This document shows, piece after piece, positions 9,887-21,041 of a stretch of DNA of 23,907 bases. Under the pieces are notes generated by a model that saw only the letters and a program-made list of their open reading frames with translations, was not told the DNA's origin and did not search any database. The stretch covers positions 3,075 to 26,981 of the forward strand of contig BDDC01001338.1 of assembly GCA_001662425.1 (NCBI GenBank). Reading direction: 5' to 3'. The position numbers were made by a program, and so were the translations under genes. The DNA comes from Chlamydomonas sphaeroides. Taxonomy: Eukaryota > Chlorophyta > Chlorophyceae > Chlamydomonadales > Chlamydomonadaceae. Each line of letters starts with the position of its first letter. The first letter of the stretch is position 1.

Positions 9887-12776
9887 TTAGTGCTGCGAGA
9901 CGTCGGCGTAGGTGAGGCGCTTGGAGAGGTCGAACATGTGCGCGACGCCCTCCTCGGGCGTGCCCACCAGCACGCCGTGCCCCAAGTTGAGGATGTGGCG
10001 CTGGCCGCCGCCCTTGCGCAGGCAGTCGCGTACCGCGTCCTCGATGGCGTCCTGCGGCGGGCAGCAGCACAGCGACACGCATGTCAGCCCAACGCGCAGC
10101 TGCAGATAGCAGGACTACCGGGGTGACATTGCCCTGCTCGGCGCAGACGGCATGTGTCGTGGACAGCAGCCCGCTTGCAGCAGGGTGCGGGCGTCTGCGC
10201 CGCCGTGCTCGGCCCGTACGTTATGTTGCGTACGGCAGATGGCCGTTCACGCAGTAGAGAGGCGGCCCCCACCTGCGACGCGAAAAGGATGGCGGGGTCC
10301 ACGTTGCCCTGCACCGACACGTTGGAGCTTATCCGCCGCCGCGCGTCGGCCATGTCCGTGGTCCAGTCCACGCCCACCTGCGCAGCAGCCACAGATGCAG
10401 TTGCCGTGAGCAAATGAACGGTCAGCTCTAGCCATCAGGACCTCCGTCGGCGCTTCGCAACCTTACGGGCCCTCCCCCGAATACCCTGATGCTTCCCCAG
10501 ATGCCCAACCAGCTCTCCCCACAACGGCAAGCCGTAGGCCCGCGTTTGCAATCATCGCAGTGAGGGGCACACTGTAGTGCGGCCCGAACTTCACCTGGCT
10601 ACCGCGCCTCCCGAGTTACCTTGTGCCCCATGCAACAAGCCCAAACCACGCTCACCACGTCCGCGCCCGTGGCGCTCAGGCGCTCCAGCAGGCCGCCGCT
10701 GCCGTTGGCGTACAGCGTCAGCGGCACGCTGGGGTACTCGGCCTTGACCGAGGCGATGATGCGCTTCAGGTAAGGGCCGCTCCACCTGGCAGCCGGGGAT
10801 CGAGGGGAGAAGGAAACGGCCGGGGGCCAGGGTTCGTGTCAGTGGCCTGGCGCCACCTGGCAGGCTTGCGGTGCAGACGCGCGAGGGGCCAGAGCAGCCA
10901 GCGAAGACGTGCGTCGCTCCGCGACCTCTGCAACCCACGCCGCGCAAGACGCCGCGCTTCTGCCCCAAGCCGCGCCCGCACTCGCCTCTCCCACTCGCGC
11001 GGCGGCAGCTGGCCGCCCCACGAGTCGAAGATCTGCACGCACTGCGCGCCCGCCCGGATCTGGTACTTGATGTACGCGGCCATGGCGTCCGCCAGCTTGG
11101 TCAGCAGCGCGTCCAGGACCTGGGAGCAGTGAAATGGGAAGGAGCGTGCGGGACAGGGGAGGGAGGGTGCCTCGGTCAGCAGCAAGACGGAGGGGCAGGG
11201 GCAGCAGGACACGGACACAGCAGGAGGGCCTCGCGCAGCCAAGCCGCAGCAGGGTTGAGCAGCACGGTCTGCAGCAAAAGCCAGGCGGCGGGAGGGGCTA
11301 GGGACTGCCGGGACACGAGTCAGCAGCGCGCCCAGAGTTGCGATGCATCAGGGGGTGAGGGCAGCAGGTCCGGGGGGCCCAGAAACCAGCGGCAGGTGCT
11401 GCTTCTACGGGGCTGAGGCGGGTCACGACGGCCGTCGACGCCGGGGCTGCCGCCGCCTCCACGCGCAGCAAGCGCTGATGGGTAGCGGCTTCATAACGTG
11501 CGATACGGCGGGCATGTCCCCTCGCATGCCTCCAGCCCGGTGTTTGGTTCCAGCCACAGCGCCGAGCTTATCCCGGGACACTGGCGGCATGGCCAGCACC
11601 CATGCATGTGTGGCCGCTTCAAACATCTCCAAGGGCCTGCCAGGCTGCGGCTCATCCATCCTGCACCGAGTTTCCTGTCATCCTAGGGCCCAGCGCTGAG
11701 CGCTCCCAGGTCAGCCACGCAGGCCGCGGTCCTCAGCGGCAAGGCCTGGGCCCTGAGGATGCGGCCCCAGTCGCGGCGTCCGGCCGCCGCTCCCACCTCG
11801 GGGGCCGAGAAGCACATGGTCTTAATGGTCTTGTAGAGCGAGGTGGAGCCTCCCTCAATGAGGTAGGTGGCCAGCGTCCAGGGCGAGCCCACGAAGCCCA
11901 GCACCGCGGCCTGGTTGTTGACCTCACCGCGCAGCTGCGTCAGCGCCCTGGACGGGGGGCAGCGGGGGCAACGGGAGGTTGCGGCTGGGCGACACGCCCT
12001 CGAGGGTAGGCTAGGCCAGGCCGTGGGCGGGCACGTGATCGAGGCCGCTGGGGTCCGTACAGGCTTCTGTACTGCTGGAGAAGCGTCCCAGTATGACGAG
12101 GGCTAGCCTGCATGCGTACTGCGCAGGTTGATCGGCATTGCCGCATGCCAAGCGACACACCTGCCGACGAAGTCGACCTTGCTGAAGTCCATGTCGTGCA
12201 GCTGCTTCACCTGCTCCAGGCTGCGGATGGGGGTATCGATGATCGGCCCCTTGTTGTCGTCGATATCAAAGTTAACGCCAATACCCGGCAGGGGCGTGAG
12301 AATGTCGCTGAAGAGAATGACACCATCCGGCTTGAAAGAGTTCCACGGCTGCAGGCTAATCTCCACGATGAGCTCCGTCGTCTCCGACCGCTCACGGAAT
12401 GAGGGATGCTTCTTGGCGAGCTCGCGGTATGTCTTTTGGTAGCTGCACCGCCAGCAAGGGGGATGGGATACATACAGCTAAGTTTCGCATGGTCAACACC
12501 AGCCGTGCAACCCATATGCGCAACAACGCTGCAACTGTGTGTCGCGGTCGCAACCACGCACCGGCCGGCCTGGCGCATCATCCAGCAAGGGGCACGCTCC
12601 ACCTTCTCGCCACGAGCAGCGCGAACCATCAGCGGCTCCTGCATCGCCGAGCCCGTGGGCTGCGCATTCACGACGACAGACGGGGTCCGCGTCTGCGCAT
12701 GCGCCTTAAAGGCGCGGCGCTGCGCGCCGCTGCGGCCCAGACCGCATTGACGCATCATTGTACCAGTCATAATCAA
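9887..12776 (-). CDS. UROD: Uroporphyrinogen III decarboxylase, probably plastid-targeted (7 exons, complete)
   Basis: Exons read right to left are 12776-12562, 12442-12161, 11947-11797, 11119-10986, 10785-10656, 10377-10273 and 10051-9887, giving 393 aa. The enzyme removes four acetate carboxyls from uroporphyrinogen III to give coproporphyrinogen III, on the way to heme and chlorophyll. Landmarks are the active-site motif MMRQAGR in exon 1, HPSFRERSETTELI, PDGVILFSDILTPLPGIGV (with the catalytic Asp), VLGFVGSPWTLATYLIEGG, IFDSWGGQLPPREWERWS, GVDWTTDMADARRR, VSVQGNVDPAILFAS and the C-terminal HILNLGHGVLVGTPEEGV (with the active-site His). The first 40 or so residues are rich in Arg, Ala, Ser and Thr with few acids, as expected of a plastid transit peptide. 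The start at 12776 is the first ATG of the frame; Met 7 or 8 is also possible. Intron 4 starts with GC, not GT. Confidence in the family is very high. Confidence 0.96.
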
Positions 12777-13467
12777 GCGAAGAGCGCAAACAGATCTACT
12801 GTTGTGTGACGCTCAGCGGTGCTATGGTCAATGGGCGCAGTGGGCAGAACGAACGCAAGAGCCAGCGACTTTACGCTTGGCCGCCTTGTAAGGAGGATCC
12901 GTGCGAGTCGAGCACCTAGATGGACAGCACGGTTGGTAGAGACACGGCCAAACACACAAGCCCCGCCGCCCCCGCCGTCCCCCGCCCGCAACCTCCTGTG
13001 TACCTCGCCGACAGTCGACCATGCCGAACAAGAAGCTAGAGCTACATAACCGCGCTGGTGTCGCCCATTCAGCGTGACACGGTGTTGGCCATGTACTTGC
13101 GCTCTAGCCGCCCGGCCGAAACATGCCCAGGGTGCAGCCGCGGCCTTGCCACCGTCACTTTCGCTGCAATCCCTCTGTGGTACGCTCTACGCTGTACATT
13201 CACAGTCGCAAGATAGCCCCGCAAGATAGCTCGTGTGGGCGCATACCAGTATGCCCGGGAAGAGGCCACCCCTCGGGCCACCAGCCCAAACCAGGAGCGA
13301 GCCTGAGCGAGCCGCCGGACCGCGAAGCTGCTGTGTTGCCTGGTGACTCTGGCATGGAATGATGGAAAGTCTCAGTCGAAAAGCTGCTTTTTAGCATCCG
13401 CTGCAGGGACAGTGTCTTGTGGCCTACAGGCAACTCCACCCTCTAGCCCAGGGGGCCTCCCACAGGT

Positions 13468-13531
13468 ACAGGTTCTCGACTTAGTTGTTTCTTGGAACCT
13501 GTCTGGTCTGGCCCAGGGGAGTCTCCCCTGG
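13468..13531. repeat. Two adjacent inverted repeats
   Basis: ACAGGTTC (13468-13475) pairs with GAACCTGT (13495-13502) across 19 bases. Just downstream, CCAGGGGAGTCTCCCCTGG (13513-13531) is a perfect 9-bp inverted repeat around a single base. CTGGTCT recurs three times around it. The elements could be a transposon remnant, a structured RNA or a protein-binding palindrome. Confidence 0.7.
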
Positions 13532-13993
13532 TCTTGCCCCCCTGGTCTGCTGTGCATAGACCTATCGGCATCCTTACAGTAACGGGCCAAGCAATTTCCG
13601 AACGATTCCAACTCTTTGTACTGTAACTCCTCCTCATACGGGCCTCACACGGGCCTCGAGTGGCCTTCGTAACCTGGACTTGGTCAGCTCAAGTATGATC
13701 AGTTGAAGGCCGTCACAGCAATCACGGCAGTAATGTGAAGCTGTGCCTGGGCAGGGCCTGGGCTGGGGCCTCTGGGGACAGGACCGGCTCCCAGCTAGTT
13801 AGTGCGCCTGCTTGGTCCCGTAGAGGGAGGCGTCACGAGCGGGGGCTGCGCGCGCTCGCGGCGTGCGACTTCTTCGCAGTATGCTTGCCTGTGATGCCGT
13901 GCCTATGAGCAGTGTTACTAGGGGGTGGTGCGCGACGTAGCAGGTGATGCAATGAGCGTGCCGCGCGACCATAAACATGCGATCATACGAGGC

Positions 13994-14000
13994 TATATTA
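13994..14000 (+). promoter_or_regulatory. Candidate TATA box for plastid EF-G
   Basis: TATATTA lies 181 bases before the EF-G start codon in the only A/T-rich stretch of this spacer. The position would allow a 5' UTR of about 150 bases. This is a suggestion based on sequence alone. Confidence 0.35.
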
Positions 14001-14180
14001 GTATGTATAGACAAGGTAAGGGCCTCTAGGGTTACCAGGGGATGTTCGTGTGGCCAGGTTTTTTCCGGCCACACCAGCTCGAGCGACCTGCATGGGCGCA
14101 CCACCGGAAATGGCTCAGCCCGGCACCCAAAGCTTGCACTTTTCCCTTCACACAGGGACTCTTGCATCACAGCAAGAATC

Positions 14181-17100
14181 ATGGCTCTTAAGTGCAGCTC
14201 GCGTGTGGCGTCCAGCAAGGCCACCAGCTCGCAGCTGGTGGCTCGTGTCGCCCCGGCCGCAAGGGTCGTGTCCAGCGTCGAGATGGCTGGCGCTATGCAG
14301 TCTGCCTTCAAGGTATGCCACAATTGACGAGCCAAGGGGCTTGATCACGGAGGCTCGCGGTCGCACTCACCATGCGCTTCCGCCGCTCTTGCAGGCTGGC
14401 TGCCGCAGGTCTGCCGTCTCCCGCGTGGCCGTCCGTCGCGCTGCTCGCGTTGCCGTGAGCGTGTCGGCCTCTGCCGCCCCGGCCCCCACCTATGGTAAGC
14501 GGTCGATGTTGTCGATTGCGTTTGTGGCCCGCACGCTTAAGGCCCTGACCCGCTGCCCACAGACTCGCGCCGCGAGAAGACTCTGGACCGCTACCGCAAC
14601 ATCGGTATCATGGCCCACATCGATGCCGGCAAGGTGCGACTATGTGCCGAAGCGTTGCGGTCGCGCCAGCCACCTCGCCGGGTGCTCTACGCATTGCTGC
14701 AGTTTTTTCGCTATTTTATGTGGTCTACATGCAGAGCGTGTGCCCGGGCTAGACGTCTGGAGCTGCCACAGCCACTCCTCGAGTGACACGTTCGCGCCTA
14801 ACCGTCCACCCGCCGAACCAGGGACGCCCGCGTGCATGCCTATTACACGCGCTTACTCCGGTCCCCTCTTCGTTCTGTCACTCCTCTTGGTCGTATTTAT
14901 GGCTCCTGCGTCCTCGCTCTCGGCCCCACGCCCACGCCCCGCCCTCGCCTTATCCACCCGCCCATATATCTCCCCGGTCCCCATCCTGCCTCCCCCAGAC
15001 CACCACGACGGAGCGCGTGCTGTACTACACCGGCAAGTCGTACAAGATCGGCGAGGTGCACGAGGGCACGGCCACCATGGACTGGATGGTGCAGGAGCAG
15101 GAGCGCGGCATCACCATCACGGCCGCCGCCACCACCTGCATGTGGAAGGACCACCGCATCAACATCATCGACACCCCCGGCCACGTGGACTTCACCCTTG
15201 AGGTACGGCGCGAATGGCACATGGTCGTGGCTGTACTGCGCAATATGCAACATGCACTGTCCGCTGTTGGCCGCGGCTCAGGCGTTGCGGGCCGACGAGG
15301 TAACGACTGACCCGCGGTGTTGCATCCTGCTCGGTAATCTCCAACCCCTCAGGTGGAGCGCGCGCTGCGCGTGCTGGACGGTGCCGTGGCTGTGTTCGAC
15401 GCCGTGTCGGGTGTGGAGCCGCAGTCGGAGACCGTGTGGCGCCAGGCCGACAAGTACAAGGTGCGGCCTTGGGTGGGGGGCGGGCAGTGGTTAGCCCTGC
15501 CAGCCTGTGAGGCGCTAAATCGTGACATGCAGGTTGCGAGTGGTATGTGCTGGCAGCGAGCTGCAGCCGGGGAGCGGATGGGCGTGGGAGTGAAAGGGCT
15601 TCTGCAGCAGCGCTCGGTTGTGTGGGTCGCTGTCGTTCAGGCGCCACCGCACCATGCTTCCCGCCTGTCTCCCTCGTCCCCAGGTGCCCCGCATCTGCTT
15701 CGTCAACAAGATGGACCGCCTGGGCGCTGACTTTTACAATACCGTGCGCATGGTGGTGACCAACCTGGGCGCCAAGCCGCTGCCCATCCAGCTGCCCATC
15801 GGTAAGGCGCGATCCTCGCAGTCTCCCTGGAGCTGGGCCCTGTCCTGGGGCGCGGTTGGGGCAGTCTTGTAGCTCGCGGCTTGGCTCCCAGCGGCAGCCC
15901 CGGCTTGCCACGCTGGGGTGGCCAGGATGGATCTGGCAACCCTCGCGGGTGCCCAGGGGTGCGGGGTTATTTGGCAGGAGCTGGTTCGCGTGGGGCTGAT
16001 ATCAGGCGTTGCCGACGCCGTGCTCTCCAGGCTCTGAGGACCAGTTCAAGGGCATTGTTGACCTTGTCAAGATGAAGGCGCTGATCTGGAGCGGCGAGGA
16101 GCTGGGCGCCAAGTTTGACGAGGTGGACATCCCCGCTGACATGGTGGACAAGGTGAATACGGATCGTGGCCGTCGCAAAGGAAGTGGATGTGGTGTGCCA
16201 GGCAACCAGTTGTGAGATGACATTGGGATGACGTTGGGCACCCCAGGTCACATGATGGTGGGGCTGGAGAGCTGTGCGTGGGGGCGAGGGGGTATCGCTT
16301 CAACCTGGGGATCAAAGTGGGGAGAGATGCAAGCACGCTGTTTGCGGTGGGTGTGATCGGAGTCGGGCGACGACGTTCATGAGCAATAGGGGTCCGGTCG
16401 GCTGGGTTGGGACGGGGCGGGAAGGCGGGGTTTCCGGTAGCGCTGTCAGGCGTCCAGCACAACCGCATCTCACGGCCATCAACACGGTTCTGCAACCCAC
16501 CAGTGTGTCAGGTACTGGTGCTAAACGCCACATCGTTGTGCTCCTCCCGGCGCAGGCCAACGAGTACCGCGAGAAGCTGATCGACATGGTTGTGGAGCAG
16601 GACGACGCGGTGCTCGAGAAGTACTTCGAGGTGCGCCGGAGAGGAAGGCTGGGGCGAGTGGCGGGCAGGCGAGGGAAGGGGTCAGCGGCGGCGTTGACCA
16701 ACGGCGGCGCGGAAAGGATCAGCGGGGCACGGCACCAGCAGCCACGTGGGTCTCTGGCTTAGCTCCGGACGGACAGCGCTGTGCGTCTCTACGGGACAAG
16801 GCCGGCAGCCGGATGCTGGGCCGGACTAGGGACGGAGGAACTGGGCAGCTTGGGTCCTGCTCCGCTGGATTTGATACAGCACCTGTCCCCGGGCGAGCCT
16901 CGGTCGGGCGCTCCTTGCTGAGAGCTGCCGCATGGGTCCGGGGTCGACCCTATCCATACTCACCGCTCCTTCTCCTCGGCGCCCCTACCCCGCAGGGCGA
17001 GATGCCCGACGAGGCCACCATCGAGCGCCTCATCCGCAAGGGCACTGTGTCGCAGTCGTTCGTGCCCATTGTGTGCGGCACGGCCTTCAAGAACAAGGGT

Positions 17101-19745
17101 GTGCAGCCGCTGCTGGACGCCGTCATCAAGTACCTGCCCAGCCCCCTGGACGTGGAGGCCATCCAGGTGCGCGTGCATAACTGCGGACGGCTTGGTTGCA
17201 GAGCTCACTGCACCTGTTTCGGGATGTGTTTGGAACGGAGTTCCAAACCAATAAAATGAGGCGCCACCGTCCAGTGCTCACCTCGATCCGCGAGCAACAT
17301 GCTCACTGAATGCGCACCCCTGACCGTGCCTCTTGGCAGGGTGTGGACATGCACGACGCCGAGGTGTCGATCATTCGCAATGCCGACGACGCCGCGCCCT
17401 TCTCGGGCCTGTGCTTCAAGATCATGACGGACCCCTTCGTGGGCTCGCTTACCTTCTGCCGCATCTACTCGGGCGTGCTCGAGGCCGGCACGTACGCGCT
17501 CAACTCCAACAAGGGCAAGAAGGAGCGCATTGGCCGCCTGATGATGATGCACGCCAACAACCGCGAGGACATCAAGGTGGGCATGGCGGTGGTGGATGCG
17601 GCCCGCTGAGCTGCGTCGCGCTTGCTGCAGGTGTCGGGAGTTGGAAGATGTGGGGGAGCGGCGAACTGACCTGGCGCTCTCCTGCCGCCCCCTTGCTTGT
17701 GTGCGTACAGGCTGCCTTCGCCGGTGACATTGTGGCCATCGGTGGCCTCAAGGACGTCGTTACCGGTGAGTTGTGTGTGCGGCCAAGTGGAGCAGCGTGA
17801 TGCACCCGATGCATCTGGCGTCAGTCAGGAACCTGCATGACAGGGCCGTAGCACCAGGCGGCACGTCAGTCTGGTGCGCCCTGGTGTCAACGCGCTGCGC
17901 CCCTGCTGCGGCTCTGTCGCCACACAGGCGAGACGCTGTGCGACGAGAAGGCGCCCGTCATCCTCGAGAAGATGGACTTCCCCGACCCGGTCATCAAGAT
18001 CGCCATCGAGCCCAAGTCGAAGGCCGATCTGGAGAAGATGGGCGTGGGCTTGAACAAGCTGGCGCAGGAGGACCCGTCGTTCGGCTTCTCCCGCGACGAG
18101 GAGACCAACCAGGTTGGTGCTCGGAGCGTCGCGCTGGGTTTGCCGGGCCGCTGTGGCGCTGGTGCCCTGTCGTTTGACGCGTTGCTGTTGCTTGTCTGTG
18201 GCTGCACATGGTGGCCCCAATGCCGATCTTTATCCCCTCATCTCCCTCGCTCGCACCTCGCAGACTGTGATTGAGGGCATGGGCGAGCTGCACCTGGAGA
18301 TTATCGTGGACCGCCTGCGCCGCGAGTTCAAGGTGGAGTGCGACGTGGGCGCGCCGCAGGTCAACTACCGCGAGGGCATCAGCAAGATGAACGAGGTGAG
18401 GGCCACGACGCGGAAGCGGGGTGCACAGCGGGCGGCGGCGAGTTAGCGCTGCTTGGGTGGCCGTGCGCGAGGCCGGGGAGGCTGGTGGGAATCATGAGGT
18501 ACAACGGACAACCGATCCTACATGCCAACTCACGCCGCCCTATCCTGCGGTCCCCGCTCAGATCCGCTACGTGCACAAGAAGCAGTCGGGCGGCAGCGGC
18601 CAGTTCGCCGACGTGGCCATCCGCTTCGAGCCCGGCGAGCCGGGCACGGGCTTCGTGTTCAAGTCGGAGATCAAGGGTGGCAGCGTGCCCAAGGAGTACG
18701 TGCCCGGTGTGATCAAGGGCCTGGAGGAGTGCATGAGCAGCGGCTCGCTCGCGGGTGAGCGGGGCGGAGGGAGGAGGACACAGGCAGGGGAAGAAGGGTT
18801 CGTGTTGGACGATGGGCGACGAGGAGCACACGAGCATTGGCGTGCTGAGGATAAAAGTGCCTGTGTCCCCGCCTCTGGACAACCTCAGCGGCGCTCGCAC
18901 TTACTTATGCGCTCGGTCCAACCCTCTCTCCCCTCGGCAGGCTTCCCCGTGGTGGACGTGACGTGCGTGCTGTACGACGGCTCGTACCACGAGGTCGACT
19001 CCAACGCGCTGGCCTTCCAGATCGCCGCGCGCGGCGCCTTCCGCGAGGCCATGGGCAAGTGCGGCGCCCGCCTGCTGGAGCCCATCATGAAGGTGGGCGG
19101 GCCGCAGGCAGTGTGTACGGCAAAATGGCATGGGCGTGGCCGGCGGAAGGGCACGGGCATGGGGCCCAAATTGTGAAGCCCAAAGAATGCTCGCTCTCGG
19201 TGCACGATGAGTGAGGTGGCGGTAGCTTTGAGCTGCAGCTGCGCTCGACCACCACATGACGCTGCCACCTGCCACTTGCTCAAATGTACAACGCCACTCA
19301 CACGCCCCCCTTCCCCGCTTGAACTCGCCTCCTCCCAGGTGGAGGTGATGACGCCCGAGGACCACATGGGTGACGTCATCGGCGACCTCAACTCTCGCCG
19401 TGGCCTCATCAACAAGTTCGACGACAAGCCCGGCGGCATGAAGCTGGTGCAGGTGCGGCCCCGGCACCCGCTGCGCCCCTACCTACCGCTGCATGCTAAG
19501 GCCCCAACTGTGTGCCACAAAACTGCCACGTTGGGCCGCTCATCACGCCCTCGTTGTCCCCTCCCCTCCCCAACTCGTTCCCCCAGGCCTACGTGCCGCT
19601 GTCGGAGATGTTCCAGTACGTGTCAGTGCTGCGCGGCATGACCAAGGGCCGCGCTCAGTACTCCATGCAGCTGGACCGCTACGAGGTGGTGCCGCCCAAC
19701 ATCCAGCAGGACATCGTGGCCAAGGCCAAGGCCGGCGTTGCCTAA
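14181..19745 (+). CDS. EFG1: Plastid translation elongation factor G (17 exons, complete)
   Basis: Exons are 14181-14312, 14395-14494, 14563-14633, 14999-15202, 15353-15460, 15684-15801, 16031-16152, 16556-16630, 16996-17166, 17340-17576, 17711-17765, 17928-18112, 18264-18395, 18562-18754, 18941-19092, 19339-19452 and 19587-19745, giving 775 aa. EF-G is the GTPase that moves tRNA and mRNA through the ribosome after each peptide bond. The mature part is of bacterial length (about 700 aa). It is preceded by some 70 residues rich in Ser, Arg, Ala and Val, typical of an algal chloroplast transit peptide. GTPase motifs are AHIDAGKTT (95-103), RGITITAA, DTPGH (159-163), NKMD (213-216) and GTAFKNKG (338-345). 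Later landmarks are GMGELHLEI (domain III), QFADVAIRFEP (domain IV) and DHMGDVIGDLNSRRG with PLSEMFQYVSVLRGMTKGR (domain V). The closest relatives by motif are chloroplast EF-G proteins; a mitochondrial form is less likely. The symbol is suggested. Confidence 0.96.
17228..17248 (+). repeat. Perfect 9-bp hairpin in EF-G intron 9
   Basis: GTTTGGAAC (17228-17236) and GTTCCAAAC (17240-17248) are exact inverted repeats around GGA. AATAAA begins two bases after the stem. The intron (17167-17339) is otherwise ordinary. Confidence 0.85.
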
Positions 19746-19860
19746 GCGCCTCGCTGGTGTGCTAGCGGGGTCTGCGGCTGACGTTGCGCGCCGTGAGGTG
19801 GTGCGGCTGAGGGCCGAGGCGGTGGTGCGGTTGGAATCGGGCTGCGTGTGGAAGGCATGT

Positions 19861-19865
19861 TGTAA
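19861..19865 (+). promoter_or_regulatory. TGTAA polyadenylation signal for EF-G
   Basis: The first TGTAA after the EF-G stop codon lies 116 bases downstream. A second one at 20139-20143 could serve as an alternative site. Confidence 0.5.
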
Positions 19866-20762
19866 GTGCTGGGTCGGTTGGTGGGTCGGTCGTCGTCTCG
19901 CGGACGGAGTTTTGGTGTGAACCTTGAGAGGCCTGACGTGCATTTTCATGACCGGGGGCTCGCGAGAGCGTGCAGTTTCCCTGTGACGAGGGCGAGGGGG
20001 CGGTCGGCGTGAGGCTGCGACGAGAGGTCGGCCGTGAGCGGGCGCCGCGCGGCGCCAGGGCAAGGCGGGCGGCACGGGGGCGTGCTGGGCTGGTGTTGCC
20101 GGTGTGAAAGGCATGGCGGGTGTGCCAGATATGTGCGCTGTAACAGCGAAGAACATGTTCGCATGTCGTCGCCAGCAGCTGCCCTCTGGGACACACACAC
20201 GCTGGGCCGTGTTACTAGGATCGTCCGAGTGAGTGTGCAGGCCACCTCATCCGCGTCCACGAAGCCTGCCTGGGTCAGCAAGCAGCCAGCGGCCAGTGCA
20301 GCATATCCGCATAACCGTGTGTCTGACTGCGGCTGCAGAGGGGATGTGAGGGGATGTGAGGCAATGAGGGGCGGGTTGGAGGCCTCCGAGCGTGTCTGGT
20401 CTTATGATAAGCTAGAACGAAGTCAAAGTAGGAATATCTGTCTTACATCGGCGACGGGTGCAAGGCCGGCAACCACGATGGCCGCGGCGCGTGGGCGGCG
20501 GGCCTCGATGATGAGCTGAGGCCCCGCCCCCGCGGTCTCCCTGGCGGGCCCTCTACACCGGCCAAGAAGCTAGCTGCCAGCCTCACGTCGCCTCATAAAC
20601 TCACCCTTCCATCATTCTTCACTAAAAACCCACGTGCAACCTTCGCGAACTCGCGTTTTTGGGCCACGTCAACTCGTCTGACGGGCTCGCCTCACCCCAC
20701 CTTGCATGCGCTGTGCCCGGGGTTTGCGGTAGGAGAGCAAGGGGGGCTATGGACGGTATGCC

Positions 20763-20812
20763 AAAGTCGGAAATCGGAAAGGCGAAAGGCGGAAGTTGGA
20801 AAGGCGAAAGCT
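20763..20812 (+). repeat. Purine-rich repeat block
   Basis: GGAAAGGCGAAAG occurs at 20776-20788 and again at 20798-20810, with related CGGAAAT and CGGAAGT pieces between and before them. The + strand is almost entirely purine over 50 bases. Confidence 0.8.
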
Positions 20813-20960
20813 GTCGCAGGGGGGGAAGACCCCGGGGGCTTGGCGGGTGTGACGCGGGCCCCGCCACGCCCGTGCCAGCAGTTGACGCGCGATTGCATGG
20901 GATTCACCGCGATTTGGCCTAAAACGAACACTTAGTTGACAGCGTTCACATAGCGGCTGC

Positions 20961-20967
20961 TATACTA
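20961..20967 (+). promoter_or_regulatory. Candidate TATA box for the small unknown gene
   Basis: TATACTA lies 81 bases before the start codon at 21042, in a locally A/T-richer stretch. The assignment is from position and composition only. Confidence 0.35.
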
Positions 20968-21041
20968 AGGAAAATCAACGCTCTCGTTGCATTCGACACC
21001 CGCTCCCCGGCCGTCACCCGTCACTTGCTCCCTGGTCTCAA

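Larger units (their letters stand above)
12777..14180. other. Divergent promoter region between UROD and plastid EF-G
   Basis: This 1.4 kb separates two divergently read genes for plastid functions and must contain both promoters. I see no convincing gene. Frames of 70-80 codons occur on both strands but overlap each other and have no recognisable motif. Contents of note are a short direct repeat of GCAAGATAGC at about 13208-13230, a cluster of inverted repeats at 13468-13531, a small tandem repeat of ACGGGCCTC at about 13638-13658, and a TATA-like element at 13994. The stretch 13960-14030 is clearly richer in A/T. Confidence 0.6.
19746..21041. other. EF-G 3' UTR and promoter region of the small unknown gene
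   Basis: No gene is supported in this 1.3 kb. It contains TGTAA signals at 19861 and 20139, a tandem pair of GGGATGTGAG (20341-20360), an A/T-richer patch at 20400-20450, a purine-rich repeat block at 20763-20812 and a TATA-like site at 20961. The reading frames present (for example 161 codons at 20034-20519) show no motif and start in UTR sequence. Confidence 0.6.

Noticed and set aside
13123..13611. Four overlapping 79-codon frames on both strands
   Set aside because: Equal lengths are coincidental. The frames overlap on opposite strands and none shows a motif or an initiation context.
17250..17255. AATAAA as the EF-G polyadenylation signal
   Set aside because: It is inside an intron in the middle of the coding region, and these algae use TGTAA; kept only as part of the hairpin observation.
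20034..20519. 161-codon open frame after EF-G
   Set aside because: It lies in the 3' UTR and spacer, has no motif, and contains the tandem GGGATGTGAG repeat.
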